Source of the DNA: RYN-230 sp963834515
GTDB lineage: Bacteria; Actinomycetota; Actinomycetes; Streptosporangiales; Streptosporangiaceae
Length of the DNA stretch: 64,000 bases
NCBI GenBank assembly: GCA_963834515.1
Contig: CAWICB010000007.1
Span: forward strand, 1,612,001-1,676,000
Direction: 5' to 3'
In this document: positions 24,998-34,103 of the stretch, in pieces
How the letters are laid out: every line of letters begins with the position of its first letter
Position numbering within the stretch: the stretch's first letter is position 1
Made by a program: the position numbers and the translations under genes
The notes under the pieces: model-generated
What the model saw: the letters and a program-made list of their open reading frames with translations, nothing else
Told to the model about the DNA's origin: nothing
The model's database searches: none

Positions 24998-26830
24998 GGC
25001 CGCGAACCCGGGCGGCCGTCGTGACCGGCCAGGATATGCGCTGGCTGGCCGGCGTACAGGAGCCCGGGCGCCGTACTACCGCTGGTTCACCGGCGGCGAG
25101 CTGAACACCAGCTTCAACGCGCTGGACCGGCACGTGCGCGATGGCCGCGGCGAGCAGGCGGCGCTGATCTACGACAGCCCGGTGACCGGCACCAGCCGGA
25201 CCTACACCTACCGCGAACTGCTGGACGAGGTGGCCCGGTTCGCCGGTGTGCTGCGCGGGCTCGGCGTCGGCAAGGGCGACCGGGTGGTCATCTACCTGCC
25301 GATGATCCCGGAAGCGGCGATCGCCATGCTGGCGTGCGCGCGGATCGGTGCCATCCACTCCGTGGTGTTTGGCGGCTTCGCAGCCAGCGAGCTGGCCGTG
25401 CGCATCGACGACGCCACACCCAAAGTCGTGGTCTCGGCGTCGTGCGGCATCGAGGTCAGCCGGATCGTGCCCTACAAGCCGATGCTGGACCGGGCACTGG
25501 CACTGGCCACCCACCAGCCCGATCACTGTGTGATCGTGCAGCGCCCGCAGGGGCCCGCGGACCTGACCCCGGGCCGCGACCTGGACTGGGCCGCGGTAAT
25601 GGCCACCGCCGGGCCGGCTGACTGTGTCCCGGTCGCAGCCACCGACCCGCTGTACATCCTGTACACGTCCGGCACCACCGCCCGGCCCAAGGGCGTGGTC
25701 CGGGACAACGGCGGGCATGCGGTGGCGCTGCGCTGGAGCATGGCCAGCATCTACGACATGAGCCCGGGCGACGTGTTCTGGGCCGCCTCCGACGTGGGCT
25801 GGGTGGTCGGGCATTCCTATATCGTGTACGCCCCGCTGCTGGCCGGGTGCACCACCGTGCTGTACGAGGGCAAGCCAGTGGGCACCCCGGACGCGGGCGC
25901 GTTCTGGCGGGTGGTGGCCGAGCATGGTGTCAAGGCGCTGTTCACCGCGCCGACCGCGTTCCGCGCCATCAAGAAGGAAGACCCGGCCGGCGAGCTGGCC
26001 GCCAAGTACGACCTGGCCGGCCTGCGCTACCTGTTCCTGGCCGGCGAGCGGCTCGACCCGGAGACCTACCGGTGGGCGGGGAGCTGCTCGGCATTCCGGT
26101 CATCGACCACTGGTGGCAGACCGAGACCGGCTGGGCCATCGCCGCCGACCTGATGGGCCTGGAGCCGATGCCGACCAAGCCGGGCTCCCCCACCATGCCG
26201 GTGCCCGGCTATGACGTGTGCGTGCTCGGCCCGGACGGCACGGAGGTGCCGGCCGGGCAGACCGGCGAGATCGCGGTGCGGCTGCCGCTGCCACCCGGCT
26301 GCCTGCCCACGTTGTGGCAGGACGACCAGCGGTTCGTCGATTCCTACCTGTCCCAGTACCGCGGGTACTACATCACTGGCGACGGCGGCTACCGGGACAG
26401 CGACGGCTACCTGTACGTGATGGGCCGCATCGACGACGTGATCAACGTGGCCGGCCACCGGCTGTCCACCGGCGAGATGGAGGAGGTGCTGGCCAGCCAT
26501 CCCGCGGTGGCCGAATGCGCGGTCATCGGGGTGGACGACGCACTTAAGGGCCAGGTGCCCCGCGGTTTCGTGGTGCTCAAGGCCGGGATCAGCACCGACC
26601 CCGCGGATCTGTCCGCAGAACTGGTCCAGCTGATCCGCGACCGGATCGGCCCGGTCGCTGCGCTGCGCCGGGTCAACGTGGTGGCCGCCCTGCCCAAGAC
26701 TCGCTCCGGCAAGATCCTGCGCAAGACCATGCGCAGCATCGCGGACGGCCAGGACGAGCCGGTCCCGTCCACCATCGAGGACCCGGCCGTCCTCGACACG
26801 CTGCGGCCCATCCTGGCCGAGGGCGGCTGA
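24996..26830 (+). pseudogene. prpE: Propionyl-CoA synthetase (PrpE-like), truncated and frameshifted
   Basis: From APYYRWF (about 25067) the sequence matches acyl-CoA synthetases of the PrpE/ACS type: LYILYTSGTTARPKGVVRD, WAASDVGWVVGHSYIVY, FTAPTAFRAIKKEDP, VIDHWWQTETGWAI, and the acetylatable lysine in LPKTRSGKILRKTMR. The N-terminal 50 or so residues normally present are missing. A single-base loss in the GGGG run at 26078-26081 breaks the frame between YRWAG and ELLGIPVIDH. Otherwise the active-site residues are intact. The gene would activate propionate to propionyl-CoA if functional. With both defects it is probably dead, although the frameshift alone could be a sequence error. Confidence 0.8.
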
Positions 26831-26838
26831 CCAGCCGG

Positions 26839-27018
26839 TCAGCCGCTGCCGCCGTCGCGGCGCAGGCCCTGCTCGGCGTACTCGGCCAGCAGGTCGCTGA
26901 CCGACAGGCCACGCCGCTCGGCCTGGGCGGCCAGCCGCTCAGCCAGTTCCGTGGTCAGCACTACGGTGCGGCGGACGCAGTCGTCACCCTCCCACGCCTC
27001 CCCGGGCGTCTCAGACAC
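26839..27018 (-). CDS. Small ribbon-helix-helix (CopG/Arc-like) protein
   Basis: A 59-residue protein starting with GTG. CVRRTVVLTTELAERLAAQ has the short beta strand followed by a helix of RHH DNA-binding proteins, and RRGLSVSDLLAEYAEQGLRR forms the second helix with the usual G-x-S turn. It starts 2 bases after the stop of the N-hydroxylase gene, so it is co-transcribed with it. RHH proteins of this size are often antitoxins or autorepressors, but no toxin gene is adjacent; the stop is followed by the end of the prpE-like pseudogene. Confidence 0.7.
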   Translation of the reverse strand: MSETPGEAWEGDDCVRRTVVLTTELAERLAAQAERRGLSVSDLLAEYAEQGLRRDGGSG

Positions 27019-27020
27019 GC

Positions 27021-28292
27021 TCAGACACGCTCCTTCCGTTCCGGCGCGGCGCGCGCGGGCTCGTTAAGCGGAACGTAACGCCGCAGGATCCGGTCGCTCA
27101 GCAGACCGAGGCAGCTCAGGTTGGGGAAGCCCGGCCCCTGGGCCAGCCCGGCCAGTACCGGCAGGTGCAGCGGCGGGTCCAGCCCGGCGACCGACAGATC
27201 GATGCCGATCCGCCGGTCCAGCTCGTCGGCGTCCAGCGCGGCGTCCAGCCGGCCACGGGCCGCGGGGCCGAGCAGCCGCTCGAACCAGCGGGCCCGGAAG
27301 CCGATGGCCACCACCACCAGGTCGTAGCTCACCCGCTCGCGTTCCCGGCCGTACTCGATGGTCACGACCGCCTGCCGGTCCCCCGCGGCGATGTGCACCG
27401 CCCGGCCGGCCAGCGTGCGGAACCCGGGCGAGGCGTTCAGCGTCGCCTCCGCCTGCTGGGAGAACACGCCCCGGTCGGTGCGGGCCAGGAACTCCCGGCG
27501 GTGCGCCTCGGCCAGCCGTGGCCACTCGCTGGGGTCGGAGTAGAGCCGGTTCTCCTCGTAGCTCTCGCCCCGCGAGTACAGAATCCCGCGGCTGGTCAGC
27601 ACGTCCACCGTGGAGCGCTTATGGGCCATCCTGAGCAGGCTGACGACGACCGAGGCCGCGGTCTCACCGCCGCCGATCACGCACACGCTCTGCGCGGCCT
27701 GCGGGGCGGCGGCCCGCGGCCGGAGCCAGAACGTCCGCCCGTCCAGCACTCGCGGATGCTGCTCCGGCTGGCCCGGCACGGTAATCGGCGGCCCGGCGCC
27801 GGTGAACACCACACCGTCGGCCCAGATCGCCGCACCCGGCCGGATCTCGAGCCGCCACCGCTGCCCCTCGGCTTCCAGGCCGGCCACCTCGGCCGGGACG
27901 ATCTCGGCACCGGCCCGGTCGGCCACGTCCCGCAGGTAGCTGCTCCACCGCCGGTGCGTCGGGCGCAGCCGGCCGCGGTCGACCCAGTCCGCGTAGCCGC
28001 CCCGGCGGATCAGGTGCCGTGGCCAGCTGTACTCGGCCATGGCCGCGGTGACCGCGGCCGACGCGTCGCCCCAGCTGTCCGGGTACGGGAATCCGACGTC
28101 CTTCTCGGCGGGCGTGCCGAGCGGCAGCAGGCCACTGGTGTAGCCCTGCCGGCCGGTCCAGTTCCCCGCGGGCGGGCCCCGGTCCACCAGCACCACCCGC
28201 GGCGCGTGCAGGCCGGCCGCCGCCAGGGCCCGCGCCTTGGCCGCGATCGAGATCCCTTTCGGTCCCGCACCCACCACGGCCAATGTCGGCAT
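27021..28292 (-). CDS. FAD-dependent lysine/ornithine N-monooxygenase (MbtG-like)
   Basis: The 423-residue flavoprotein starts LAVVGAGPKGISIAAKARAL (FAD-binding GxGxxG) and has a second dinucleotide site SVCVIGGGETAASVVVSLLR for NADPH, plus SYDLVVVAIGFRARWFE before the C-terminus. The length and the GAGPKG motif match MbtG, the lysine N6-hydroxylase that tailors mycobactin. It would make the hydroxamate of a siderophore. No NRPS, siderophore transporter or IdeR box is nearby, so it either acts with a remote cluster or on another amine. It starts at MPTLAVV, divergent from the coiled-coil gene. Longer upstream frames are shadows. Confidence 0.85.
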   Translation of the reverse strand: MPTLAVVGAGPKGISIAAKARALAAAGLHAPRVVLVDRGPPAGNWTGRQGYTSGLLPLGTPAEKDVGFPYPDSWGDASAAVTAAMAEYSWPRHLIRRGGYADWVDRGRLRPTHRRWSSYLRDVADRAGAEIVPAEVAGLEAEGQRWRLEIRPGAAIWADGVVFTGAGPPITVPGQPEQHPRVLDGRTFWLRPRAAAPQAAQSVCVIGGGETAASVVVSLLRMAHKRSTVDVLTSRGILYSRGESYEENRLYSDPSEWPRLAEAHRREFLARTDRGVFSQQAEATLNASPGFRTLAGRAVHIAAGDRQAVVTIEYGRERERVSYDLVVVAIGFRARWFERLLGPAARGRLDAALDADELDRRIGIDLSVAGLDPPLHLPVLAGLAQGPGFPNLSCLGLLSDRILRRYVPLNEPARAAPERKERV

Positions 28293-28352
28293 GACCGCGA
28301 GGATAACGTCCCGCCCCGCCGTCCGGGCCAGCTGATCGGGCACGATGGCAGC

Positions 28353-29282
28353 ATGACCGATGCCGACCTGGTGGCCGACGCGGCGGCCGAACTGTATGCC
28401 GGTGACCCCGCGGCGTTCACCGAGCGGCGCGGGACGCTGGCCGCGCAGGCCCGCTCGGCCGGCCAGGCCGTGGCGGCCAAGCAGATCGCCGCGCTGCGCA
28501 AGCCGACCCACTCGGCGTGGCTGGTCAACCAGCTGGTCCGGGCCGATCCCGGGGTGGCGGCCCAGCTCAGCGAGCTGGGCCAGGAGCTGCGGTCGGCCGG
28601 GGCGGCGCTGGACGGGACCCGGATCCGGGAACTGTCCCAGGCCCGCCGCAGGCTGGTCGACACGCTGGTCCGCCAGGCCCTGCGGCTGCCCGGTGCGGGC
28701 CCGCCGTCGGCCGCGGTGCGCGAGGAGCTGACCGCCACGTTCGGCGCGGCGCTGGCCGACCCCCAGGTGGCCGGCCAGCTCGCGGCTGGCACCCTGGTCC
28801 GCGCCGTGCACCGGGCCGACTTCGCCCCAGCCGGCCCCGGCCTCACGCTCGTGCCGCCGCTGCCCAGCCAGTCCCGCCCGGCCAGCCCAACGCCCGCCCG
28901 GGCCACGGGGCGGGCCAGCACTCCGGTCCGCGGCAACGGGCCAGCCACTGCTGGCGCAGCGGCGACCGCCCGGGCCCAGCGCGAACGCCAGCGCGCCGAA
29001 CGGGACCGGGCCGAACGCGCCGAACGCGAGCGCGCCGAGCGGGACCGGGCCGAACGCGAACGGCAGCGGGCCATCACCGGGGCCGAGCAGGCGGTGGCCG
29101 AAGCGGCGCAGGCCGCCGGAGCCGCGGCCACGGCCGAATGGGAGCAGCGCGCCGAGGTCCGCCGGCTGGAGGATCAGCTCAGCGAGGCCCGGGAGCAGCT
29201 CACCGCGGCGCGGCGGGCGGCCCGCCAGGCGGCCGACGCCGAGCGGGCGGCCCGCCGGGCGCTCGGCCGCCTGCGCGGCTGA
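28353..29282 (+). CDS. Conserved actinobacterial protein with charged coiled coil
   Basis: The 309-residue protein has a conserved N-terminal domain, AAKQIAALRKPTHSAWLVNQ with LVRADPG following, seen in many actinomycetes. A Pro/Ala/Thr-rich linker (about residues 165-205) follows. Next comes a strongly charged helix made of repeating AERDRAERAERER units and an amphipathic C-terminal coiled coil ending RRLEDQLSEAREQLTAARRA. No catalytic motif is visible. A scaffold, nucleoid or chaperone-like role is possible, but nothing in the sequence proves it. The ATG at 28353 is the natural start. The very long upstream frame is antisense shadow. Confidence 0.78.
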   Translation: MTDADLVADAAAELYAGDPAAFTERRGTLAAQARSAGQAVAAKQIAALRKPTHSAWLVNQLVRADPGVAAQLSELGQELRSAGAALDGTRIRELSQARRRLVDTLVRQALRLPGAGPPSAAVREELTATFGAALADPQVAGQLAAGTLVRAVHRADFAPAGPGLTLVPPLPSQSRPASPTPARATGRASTPVRGNGPATAGAAATARAQRERQRAERDRAERAERERAERDRAERERQRAITGAEQAVAEAAQAAGAAATAEWEQRAEVRRLEDQLSEAREQLTAARRAARQAADAERAARRALGRLRG

Positions 29283-29289
29283 CCAGCTG

Positions 29290-29517
29290 TCACGCCGGGT
29301 GGATGTAGCGCCGGTCGTACTTGCGCCAGTCGCGCTGCCCATCGGGCCAGCGGATGTGCAGGTACCACTGGCCGCGCGCACCCAGCCAGCCCAGGATCTG
29401 GCAGGTGCGCCAGACCCCGTCGCTGTACAGCGCGTGCGCCCGGGGCCGCCGCGCGGGGTGGGACCAGCCACGCGGATCGCCCGTGATGGGCAGCAGCGGC
29501 ACCGGCTTCGCAGCCAT
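29290..29517 (-). CDS. Small conserved hypothetical protein
   Basis: About 75 residues. The C-terminal half, VWRTCQILGWLGARGQWYLH followed by IRWPDGQRDWRKYDRRYI, is Trp/Arg-rich, with a beta-strand pattern and strong constraint. This looks like a small Tudor- or SH3-like barrel that might bind nucleic acid. A family cannot be named. MAAKPVP at 29517 is preferred over the longer start at 29550. It is convergent with the coiled-coil gene, with only 7 bases between stops. Confidence 0.6.
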   Translation of the reverse strand: MAAKPVPLLPITGDPRGWSHPARRPRAHALYSDGVWRTCQILGWLGARGQWYLHIRWPDGQRDWRKYDRRYIHPA

Positions 29518-29596
29518 CACAGCAGTATTGCGAACATATATTCGGGTCACCGCACTGGGACGGAGCGCAGCCGGGCCACAGTGGGCGGGACTGGCG

Positions 29597-30760
29597 TTAC
29601 GCGACGAAGCGGTCCGGGCGGCAGGGCCGCAGCTCCGCCGGGGCAGTGCCGGTGACCAGCTCGCTGGTGATGAGCTGGGCCAGGCCCACGCCCAGGGTCA
29701 CGCCGCTGTGCGTCACGGCCAGGTAGACGTTGCGCAGGCCGGGCAGCCAGCCCACGATGGGCTGGCCGTCGGCCGGCATCGGGCGCACGCACACCTGGTA
29801 CGCGGCGACGTGCGCGCCGTCCAGGCCACCGGTCACTTGGCGGGCCCGGCGGAGCAGCTCGGCCGCCCAGCGGCGCAGCTCCGGGTCGGGGGTGTGCAGG
29901 TCCACGGCCGCGTCCGGCGCTTCCAGATGGACCAGCCCGCCGGCGTGCGGCCGCAAGTACACGCCGGGTGCGTGCACCATCCGGTCCGGGCTGCCCGGCC
30001 CGGCCGGGCCAGCCTGGACCACCAGCCCAGGCGCTGCCGCGCCCGGCGGCTGCCACGGGACCAGCGGCACCGGGCGGGCCGCGCCGGCCAGCCGGGCCAG
30101 CGCGGGCGACCAGCGGCCCGCGCAGCACACCACCGCGTCCGCCGGGATCTCCGGGCCGGCCGCGGTGCGCACCGCGCGGACCGTGCCGCCGCCCGCCGCG
30201 AACCCGGTCACCTGGCCCGCCGGGCCGGTCCGCACCGTGACCCCACGCTGCGCCGCGGCCGCAGTCAGCTGGCTGATCAGCGGGCCGGTGAGCAGGTACC
30301 CCTCGGCCGGGAACCAGGCCACGCCCGGCCCGGCCGCGGGCCGCCGGAGCGCGGGCTCCAGCGCCGCGGCCTCGGCCGGGCCGATCATCCGCGCCGGGTA
30401 CCCCCAGCTGGCCAGCCGGTGCACACGCGCGGTGAGCTGGCCGTGCCCGGCGGCCGTGGCCGCCCACTCCAGGTTCCCGGCCGGCCGGTACCACGCCGCG
30501 CCGCCCAGCTCCCCGGCCAGCACGGCCCAGGCCCGCATCCCGGCGTGGTTGAGCTCGTGGTAGCCGCGGGGCGCCTTGTCGTTGGAGTTCAGCCAGGCAA
30601 AGCTCCACCGGGTCGCGGCCTGGCCCGGCCCGGCCTGGTCCAGCAGCGTCACCTGGACACCGGCCCCGGCCAGCCGCACAGCCAGGCAGGCGCCGATCAC
30701 CCCGGCGCCGATCACCACGCAGCTGGCCGGCCGGGGCCCGCCGTCACCAGCCTGGGTCAC
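29597..30760 (-). CDS. FAD-dependent oxidoreductase (DAO family)
   Basis: The 387-residue protein opens with ASCVVIGAGVIGACLAVRLA (FAD GxGxxG) and has SFAWLNSNDKAPRGYHELN, IPADAVVCCAGRWSPAL and the C-terminal LAVTHSGVTLGVGLAQLITS of glycine/D-amino-acid oxidase-type enzymes. It oxidises a C-N bond of an amino acid or amine. It starts with GTG in a GTGA overlap with the stop of the upstream methyltransferase, so the two are translationally coupled and may act on the same N-methylated or amine substrate. The substrate is unproven. Confidence 0.9.
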   Translation of the reverse strand: MTQAGDGGPRPASCVVIGAGVIGACLAVRLAGAGVQVTLLDQAGPGQAATRWSFAWLNSNDKAPRGYHELNHAGMRAWAVLAGELGGAAWYRPAGNLEWAATAAGHGQLTARVHRLASWGYPARMIGPAEAAALEPALRRPAAGPGVAWFPAEGYLLTGPLISQLTAAAAQRGVTVRTGPAGQVTGFAAGGGTVRAVRTAAGPEIPADAVVCCAGRWSPALARLAGAARPVPLVPWQPPGAAAPGLVVQAGPAGPGSPDRMVHAPGVYLRPHAGGLVHLEAPDAAVDLHTPDPELRRWAAELLRRARQVTGGLDGAHVAAYQVCVRPMPADGQPIVGWLPGLRNVYLAVTHSGVTLGVGLAQLITSELVTGTAPAELRPCRPDRFVA

Positions 30761-31353
30761 TTCCGCGCCGTCGCGGCCTGGATGAGCGGATACACGTGAT
30801 GCCAGGCCACGTCGTGGAACCCGGCCGCGGCCAGCAGGCGGCTGGCCCGCCGCCTGGTGCGCGCCTTGTCCCGCCGCCCGGCCACCAGCGTGGGCAGCAG
30901 CCAGGCCGAGAACACGTCGGCCAGCACCAGGTGCCCGCCGGGCGCCATGACCCGGGCGCACTCGGCCAGCCCGGCCCGCTGGTCGGCCCAGTGGTCGAAC
31001 GACGTGGTGCTGACCACGACGTCGAACGTGCCCGCCGGGTACGGCAGCTGCTCGGCGGGGCCGGCCAGGAAGCTCAGCCGGCCGTCCGCAGCCGCGTTCC
31101 TGGCCGCCCCGACCATGGCCGGGGCGGCATCGATGCCGGCCAGTTCGGTGGCGTCCGGGCAGCGCTGGGCCAGGCGGCGCAGCAGGTAGCCGGTTCCGCA
31201 GCCGACGTCGAGGATGCGCTGCGGCGACGCGGCGCGGGCCAGGACGAGATCCGCGCAGCGGTCGGCTATCTCGTGGTGCAGCCGGCCCAGCCAGCCGTCC
31301 TCGTAGCCCGCGGCCCGCGCGCCGAACGCGGCGACGTCCCGATCTGCGGCCAT
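30757..31353 (-). CDS. Class I SAM-dependent methyltransferase
   Basis: A 198-residue enzyme. Motif I is RILDVGCGTGYLLRRLA, the acidic loop ELAGIDAAPAMVGAAR, motif II FDVVVSTTSFDHWADQ and motif III LAECARVMAPGGHLVLAD. It is shorter than average and lacks a C-terminal extension. MAADRDV is the likely start. It is coupled by a 4-base overlap to the DAO-type oxidase, an arrangement that suggests methylation and oxidation of a shared small molecule. Confidence 0.9.
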   Translation of the reverse strand: MAADRDVAAFGARAAGYEDGWLGRLHHEIADRCADLVLARAASPQRILDVGCGTGYLLRRLAQRCPDATELAGIDAAPAMVGAARNAAADGRLSFLAGPAEQLPYPAGTFDVVVSTTSFDHWADQRAGLAECARVMAPGGHLVLADVFSAWLLPTLVAGRRDKARTRRRASRLLAAAGFHDVAWHHVYPLIQAATARK

Positions 31354-31524
31354 GCCTGCACGGTACCCAGGCCGGGCAGGCCGGGCTATGGTGGCCGTGG
31401 TGCGATTCCAGGCGCGGCGGTGACAGCCCGCCAGTTCCGCGCTGGGCAAATTCGTCGTCCTGGGTCAGCGCGGTGAGTTGTGCTCACGCGCGGGGCAGAA
31501 ACAACCAAGCTGAGGCCTGGGCGG

Positions 31525-31632
31525 CTAGCGGAGGCGGCGGAGCAGGCGAATGAGGGCCTTGTACACCTCGACCGCCTCGCGCAGGCCGAGGATCCGCAGC
31601 AGCCACCGGAAAAGCGATCGCATGCTGTCCAT
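31525..31632 (-). CDS. Possible 35-residue cationic amphipathic peptide
   Basis: In a 389-bp gap between two methyltransferase genes, the minus strand encodes a 35-residue peptide: MDSMRSLFRWLLRILG, then LREAVEVYKALIRLLRRLR. Hydrophobic and basic residues alternate every three to four positions, giving one continuous amphipathic helix with about +6 net charge. It resembles membrane-active peptides or small membrane-anchored regulators. No strong ribosome site precedes either possible start (31632 or 31623). Codon usage is GC-biased as in real genes. It is speculative but unlike random sequence. Confidence 0.4.
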   Translation of the reverse strand: MDSMRSLFRWLLRILGLREAVEVYKALIRLLRRLR

Positions 31633-31742
31633 CGTCGTCCGCGCAGCCGCGGCGGGCCATGGTGCCTGCACCAGTATCGCAGGGGACCTAGGCCTACTCC
31701 GGGCCGGCCGCCGCCGGGCCGGTCACGTAAAGTGAGCACGAT

Positions 31743-32621
31743 ATGGCGGCCAGGACAGCACGGCTAACCGGGTGGACCAGCGAGCAGCTACGGCACGCCG
31801 CCGCCATCTTCTGGCCGGGCAGCAATCCGGTGGCCCGGGTCTACGAGAGCATTGGGTCCGACTTCTTCCTGGCCATCGCCCCGGGCTGGCTCAATCTGGG
31901 CCTGTGGCAGGGGCCGGGCACGGAGGACGAGGCCGCGGAGGCCTGCCAGCGGCTGGTCCGGACGGTCGCGTCCGCGCTGCCCACCGGGGGCGTGATCCTG
32001 GACGCCGGGAACGGTCTCGGCACCCAGGACCCGCTGATCGCCGGGCAGGCCCAGCCGCGCCGCCTGCTGGCCGTGAACGTCACCGAGTGGCAGCTGGCGG
32101 CCGGCCGGGACCGGCTGCGGCAAGCGGCCGCCGCGCCGGTGGCCGGGGACGCCGCCCGGCTGCCGGTCGCCACGGCGTCGGTGGACGGGATCATCAGCGT
32201 GGAGGCGGCGTTCCACTTCCGGTCCCGGGCGGCGTTCTTCGCCGAGTGCGCCCGGGTGCTGCGTCCCGGCGGCGTGCTGACCATGTCGGACATCGCGACC
32301 CAGCGCTGGCCGCGCACCCCCGCCGAGGTACTGGCCGGCCTGACCCAGCTGCGCATCTGGGGCATGCGGCCCAGCGCGGCCATGACCGCGGCCCAGATCG
32401 CGGCGACCGCCCGCGCCGCGGGCCTGGCCGACGTGCAGGTCACGCTGTGCGGCGAGCAGGTGATCGCCCCGGCGGTCCGGCTCACCGCCGCGCGGCTGGC
32501 CAGCCCGGCCGGCGCACCCGCTGGGCAGCAGGCCGCGGCCCGGCTGCTGCTGGGCCAGGTCAACCTGCTGTGGCAGCACCGCATCATCGACTACCTGCTG
32601 CTCCGCGCCGTCCGCCGGTAG
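31743..32621 (+). CDS. SAM-dependent methyltransferase (EryG/phthiotriolone-MT-like)
   Basis: The 292-residue enzyme has an N-terminal lid (ARVYESIGSDFFLAIAPGWL, then NLGLWQG) and motif I VILDAGNGLGTQDPLIA. These match the group of macrolide/phenolic O-methyltransferases that includes EryG-like and mycobacterial phthiotriolone enzymes. Later motifs are VDGIISVEAAFHFRSRAAFF and CARVLRPGGVLTMSDIA. The C-terminal quarter is hydrophobic with Arg/Leu-rich helices, suggesting a lipidic or membrane substrate. The promoter is close: TAAAGT lies 12 bases before the start and no ribosome site is obvious, so a leaderless transcript is possible. Confidence 0.87.
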   Translation: MAARTARLTGWTSEQLRHAAAIFWPGSNPVARVYESIGSDFFLAIAPGWLNLGLWQGPGTEDEAAEACQRLVRTVASALPTGGVILDAGNGLGTQDPLIAGQAQPRRLLAVNVTEWQLAAGRDRLRQAAAAPVAGDAARLPVATASVDGIISVEAAFHFRSRAAFFAECARVLRPGGVLTMSDIATQRWPRTPAEVLAGLTQLRIWGMRPSAAMTAAQIAATARAAGLADVQVTLCGEQVIAPAVRLTAARLASPAGAPAGQQAAARLLLGQVNLLWQHRIIDYLLLRAVRR

Positions 32622-32727
32622 CCCGCCGGCCGCGCCACACTATATGGCTGCTCAGCATCGCACCCCGTCGTAGGGTGATGGGCGCGAGCGAGAACTACCT
32701 TCCCGGACGAAGTCAGGCCTTTAGGGC

Positions 32728-33951
32728 TTAGGGGACAAGTTTCTTGGCCTGCGCCGGGTGGCTCATCCACACCGATACGTGGGCGGGTTCCAGGGCCTGG
32801 TGCACGACGCCAGCCAGGTCATCTTGGACCGCGTCCAGGTCGAGTGCGTCCTTCAGCCGCGCCGTGAATGCGGCCACGGTCTTGTCGGCGTCGTAGCGGG
32901 CCCGGTTGAACCGCCGGTCCACTCGCTGCTGCACCCGGCGCCGCAGCGGGCTGAACAGCGCCGCCGCCGCCAGCGTCGAGACGGCCACCGCCACCGGGGT
33001 GTGGAACGACAGCACCCGGGTGGCAAGCAGCACCAGCCCCGCGTATACCCCGACCAGCAGGCCGGTCACGATCGCATAGGCCAAGGTCCGGGAGATGATC
33101 CGGTCGATGTCGTACAGCCGGTACCGCAGAATTGCCACCCCGATGCTCACCGGCAGCGCCGCCCAGCCGAACCAGGCATAGTTGCCGATCACAGCCAGGA
33201 TCGTTATGCCTGATGAGCTGAACGCCCCTGATACAGCCCCGCAGACCAGGGTGACCGCCGCCCCGGTGGCCAGCCACTTGAGCTGCTGGCGCCGGTCGCT
33301 GGACGCGCGCCGCCAGCTCAGCGCCTGGCGGCCGACAAAGCACAGCGACAGCACGAGGAGCACGATGATGGCGGGCCCCTGGACGAACGCGTACCACCCG
33401 GCCGGGGTGTCCAGGGCGGACAGCCCGCCGTTGGCGTTGACGCGGATGGGGTGAGCGGCGAGGGCCTCGGCGATCGCCACGGCCGTGGCCACCTCCAGCA
33501 CCACGTATACCGCGCCGAAGACCCACAGGGTCGCCCGCCAGAAGCGGGAGGGCAGACTGCCATCGGGGAAGAGCAGGATCACCACGAACAACAGCACGAG
33601 GCCGGGGCCCCACAACTGGTCCAGCACCAGCGCCAGCGGGCCTAGCGGAAGATGATGCCCGAGGCGGTAGGTCAGGAACGCGTAGTCGGCGCCATCGGTG
33701 CTCAGGAACAGGCAGGCCGCGGTCACGAGGAAGAGCCACCCGATCGGGTTCCGCGGCTGGCGCCGGGCCACGACCATCCCGGTCCCGGCGCAGGGAACGC
33801 CGAGCACCAGCGCCAGCAGGCTGTCGAACAGCTGATGGGACAGCAGCGTCAGCGGGATGGCCACCAGGGCCGACACCGCCAGGCCTGCCAGCACTGCTGC
33901 CCAGGCTGATGGCGAGGCAAGCCGCGGCCGGACCGCGCGGTGCGGCATCAC
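32728..33951 (-). CDS. Membrane sensor-like protein (histidine-kinase input module without kinase)
   Basis: The 407-residue protein has about nine or ten hydrophobic helices in the first 300 residues. A cytoplasmic segment then begins RVDRRFNRARYDADKTVAAF and ends LDLDAVQDDLAGVVHQALEP with VSVWM after it. This combination is the input part of actinobacterial NarL-system sensor kinases, where a GAF-like and kinase domain would normally follow. Here the protein ends about 15 residues later with no H-box or ATPase domain. Many actinomycetes have such kinase-less versions, so it is likely a natural form. The function is unknown. Confidence 0.75.
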   Translation of the reverse strand: MMPHRAVRPRLASPSAWAAVLAGLAVSALVAIPLTLLSHQLFDSLLALVLGVPCAGTGMVVARRQPRNPIGWLFLVTAACLFLSTDGADYAFLTYRLGHHLPLGPLALVLDQLWGPGLVLLFVVILLFPDGSLPSRFWRATLWVFGAVYVVLEVATAVAIAEALAAHPIRVNANGGLSALDTPAGWYAFVQGPAIIVLLVLSLCFVGRQALSWRRASSDRRQQLKWLATGAAVTLVCGAVSGAFSSSGITILAVIGNYAWFGWAALPVSIGVAILRYRLYDIDRIISRTLAYAIVTGLLVGVYAGLVLLATRVLSFHTPVAVAVSTLAAAALFSPLRRRVQQRVDRRFNRARYDADKTVAAFTARLKDALDLDAVQDDLAGVVHQALEPAHVSVWMSHPAQAKKLVP

Positions 33952-34103
33952 AGCGCACCGTCCGGCCGTGCTCGCCTGCCCGCTGGCTGCGCCTCCCCCA
34001 CAGACCGTAACGCTACGCCCGGACCGTTCCAGAAACGTTACCGGGCATCCATGCGGTTGGCAGCGGGCAAAAGGGGTGCGGCGGGCTGTGGCATAGTCCG
34101 GGC

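Noticed and set aside
26839..27018. Toxin-antitoxin module suggested by the RHH protein
   Set aside because: No toxin-like gene on either side; the neighbours are the N-hydroxylase and the end of the prpE-like pseudogene.
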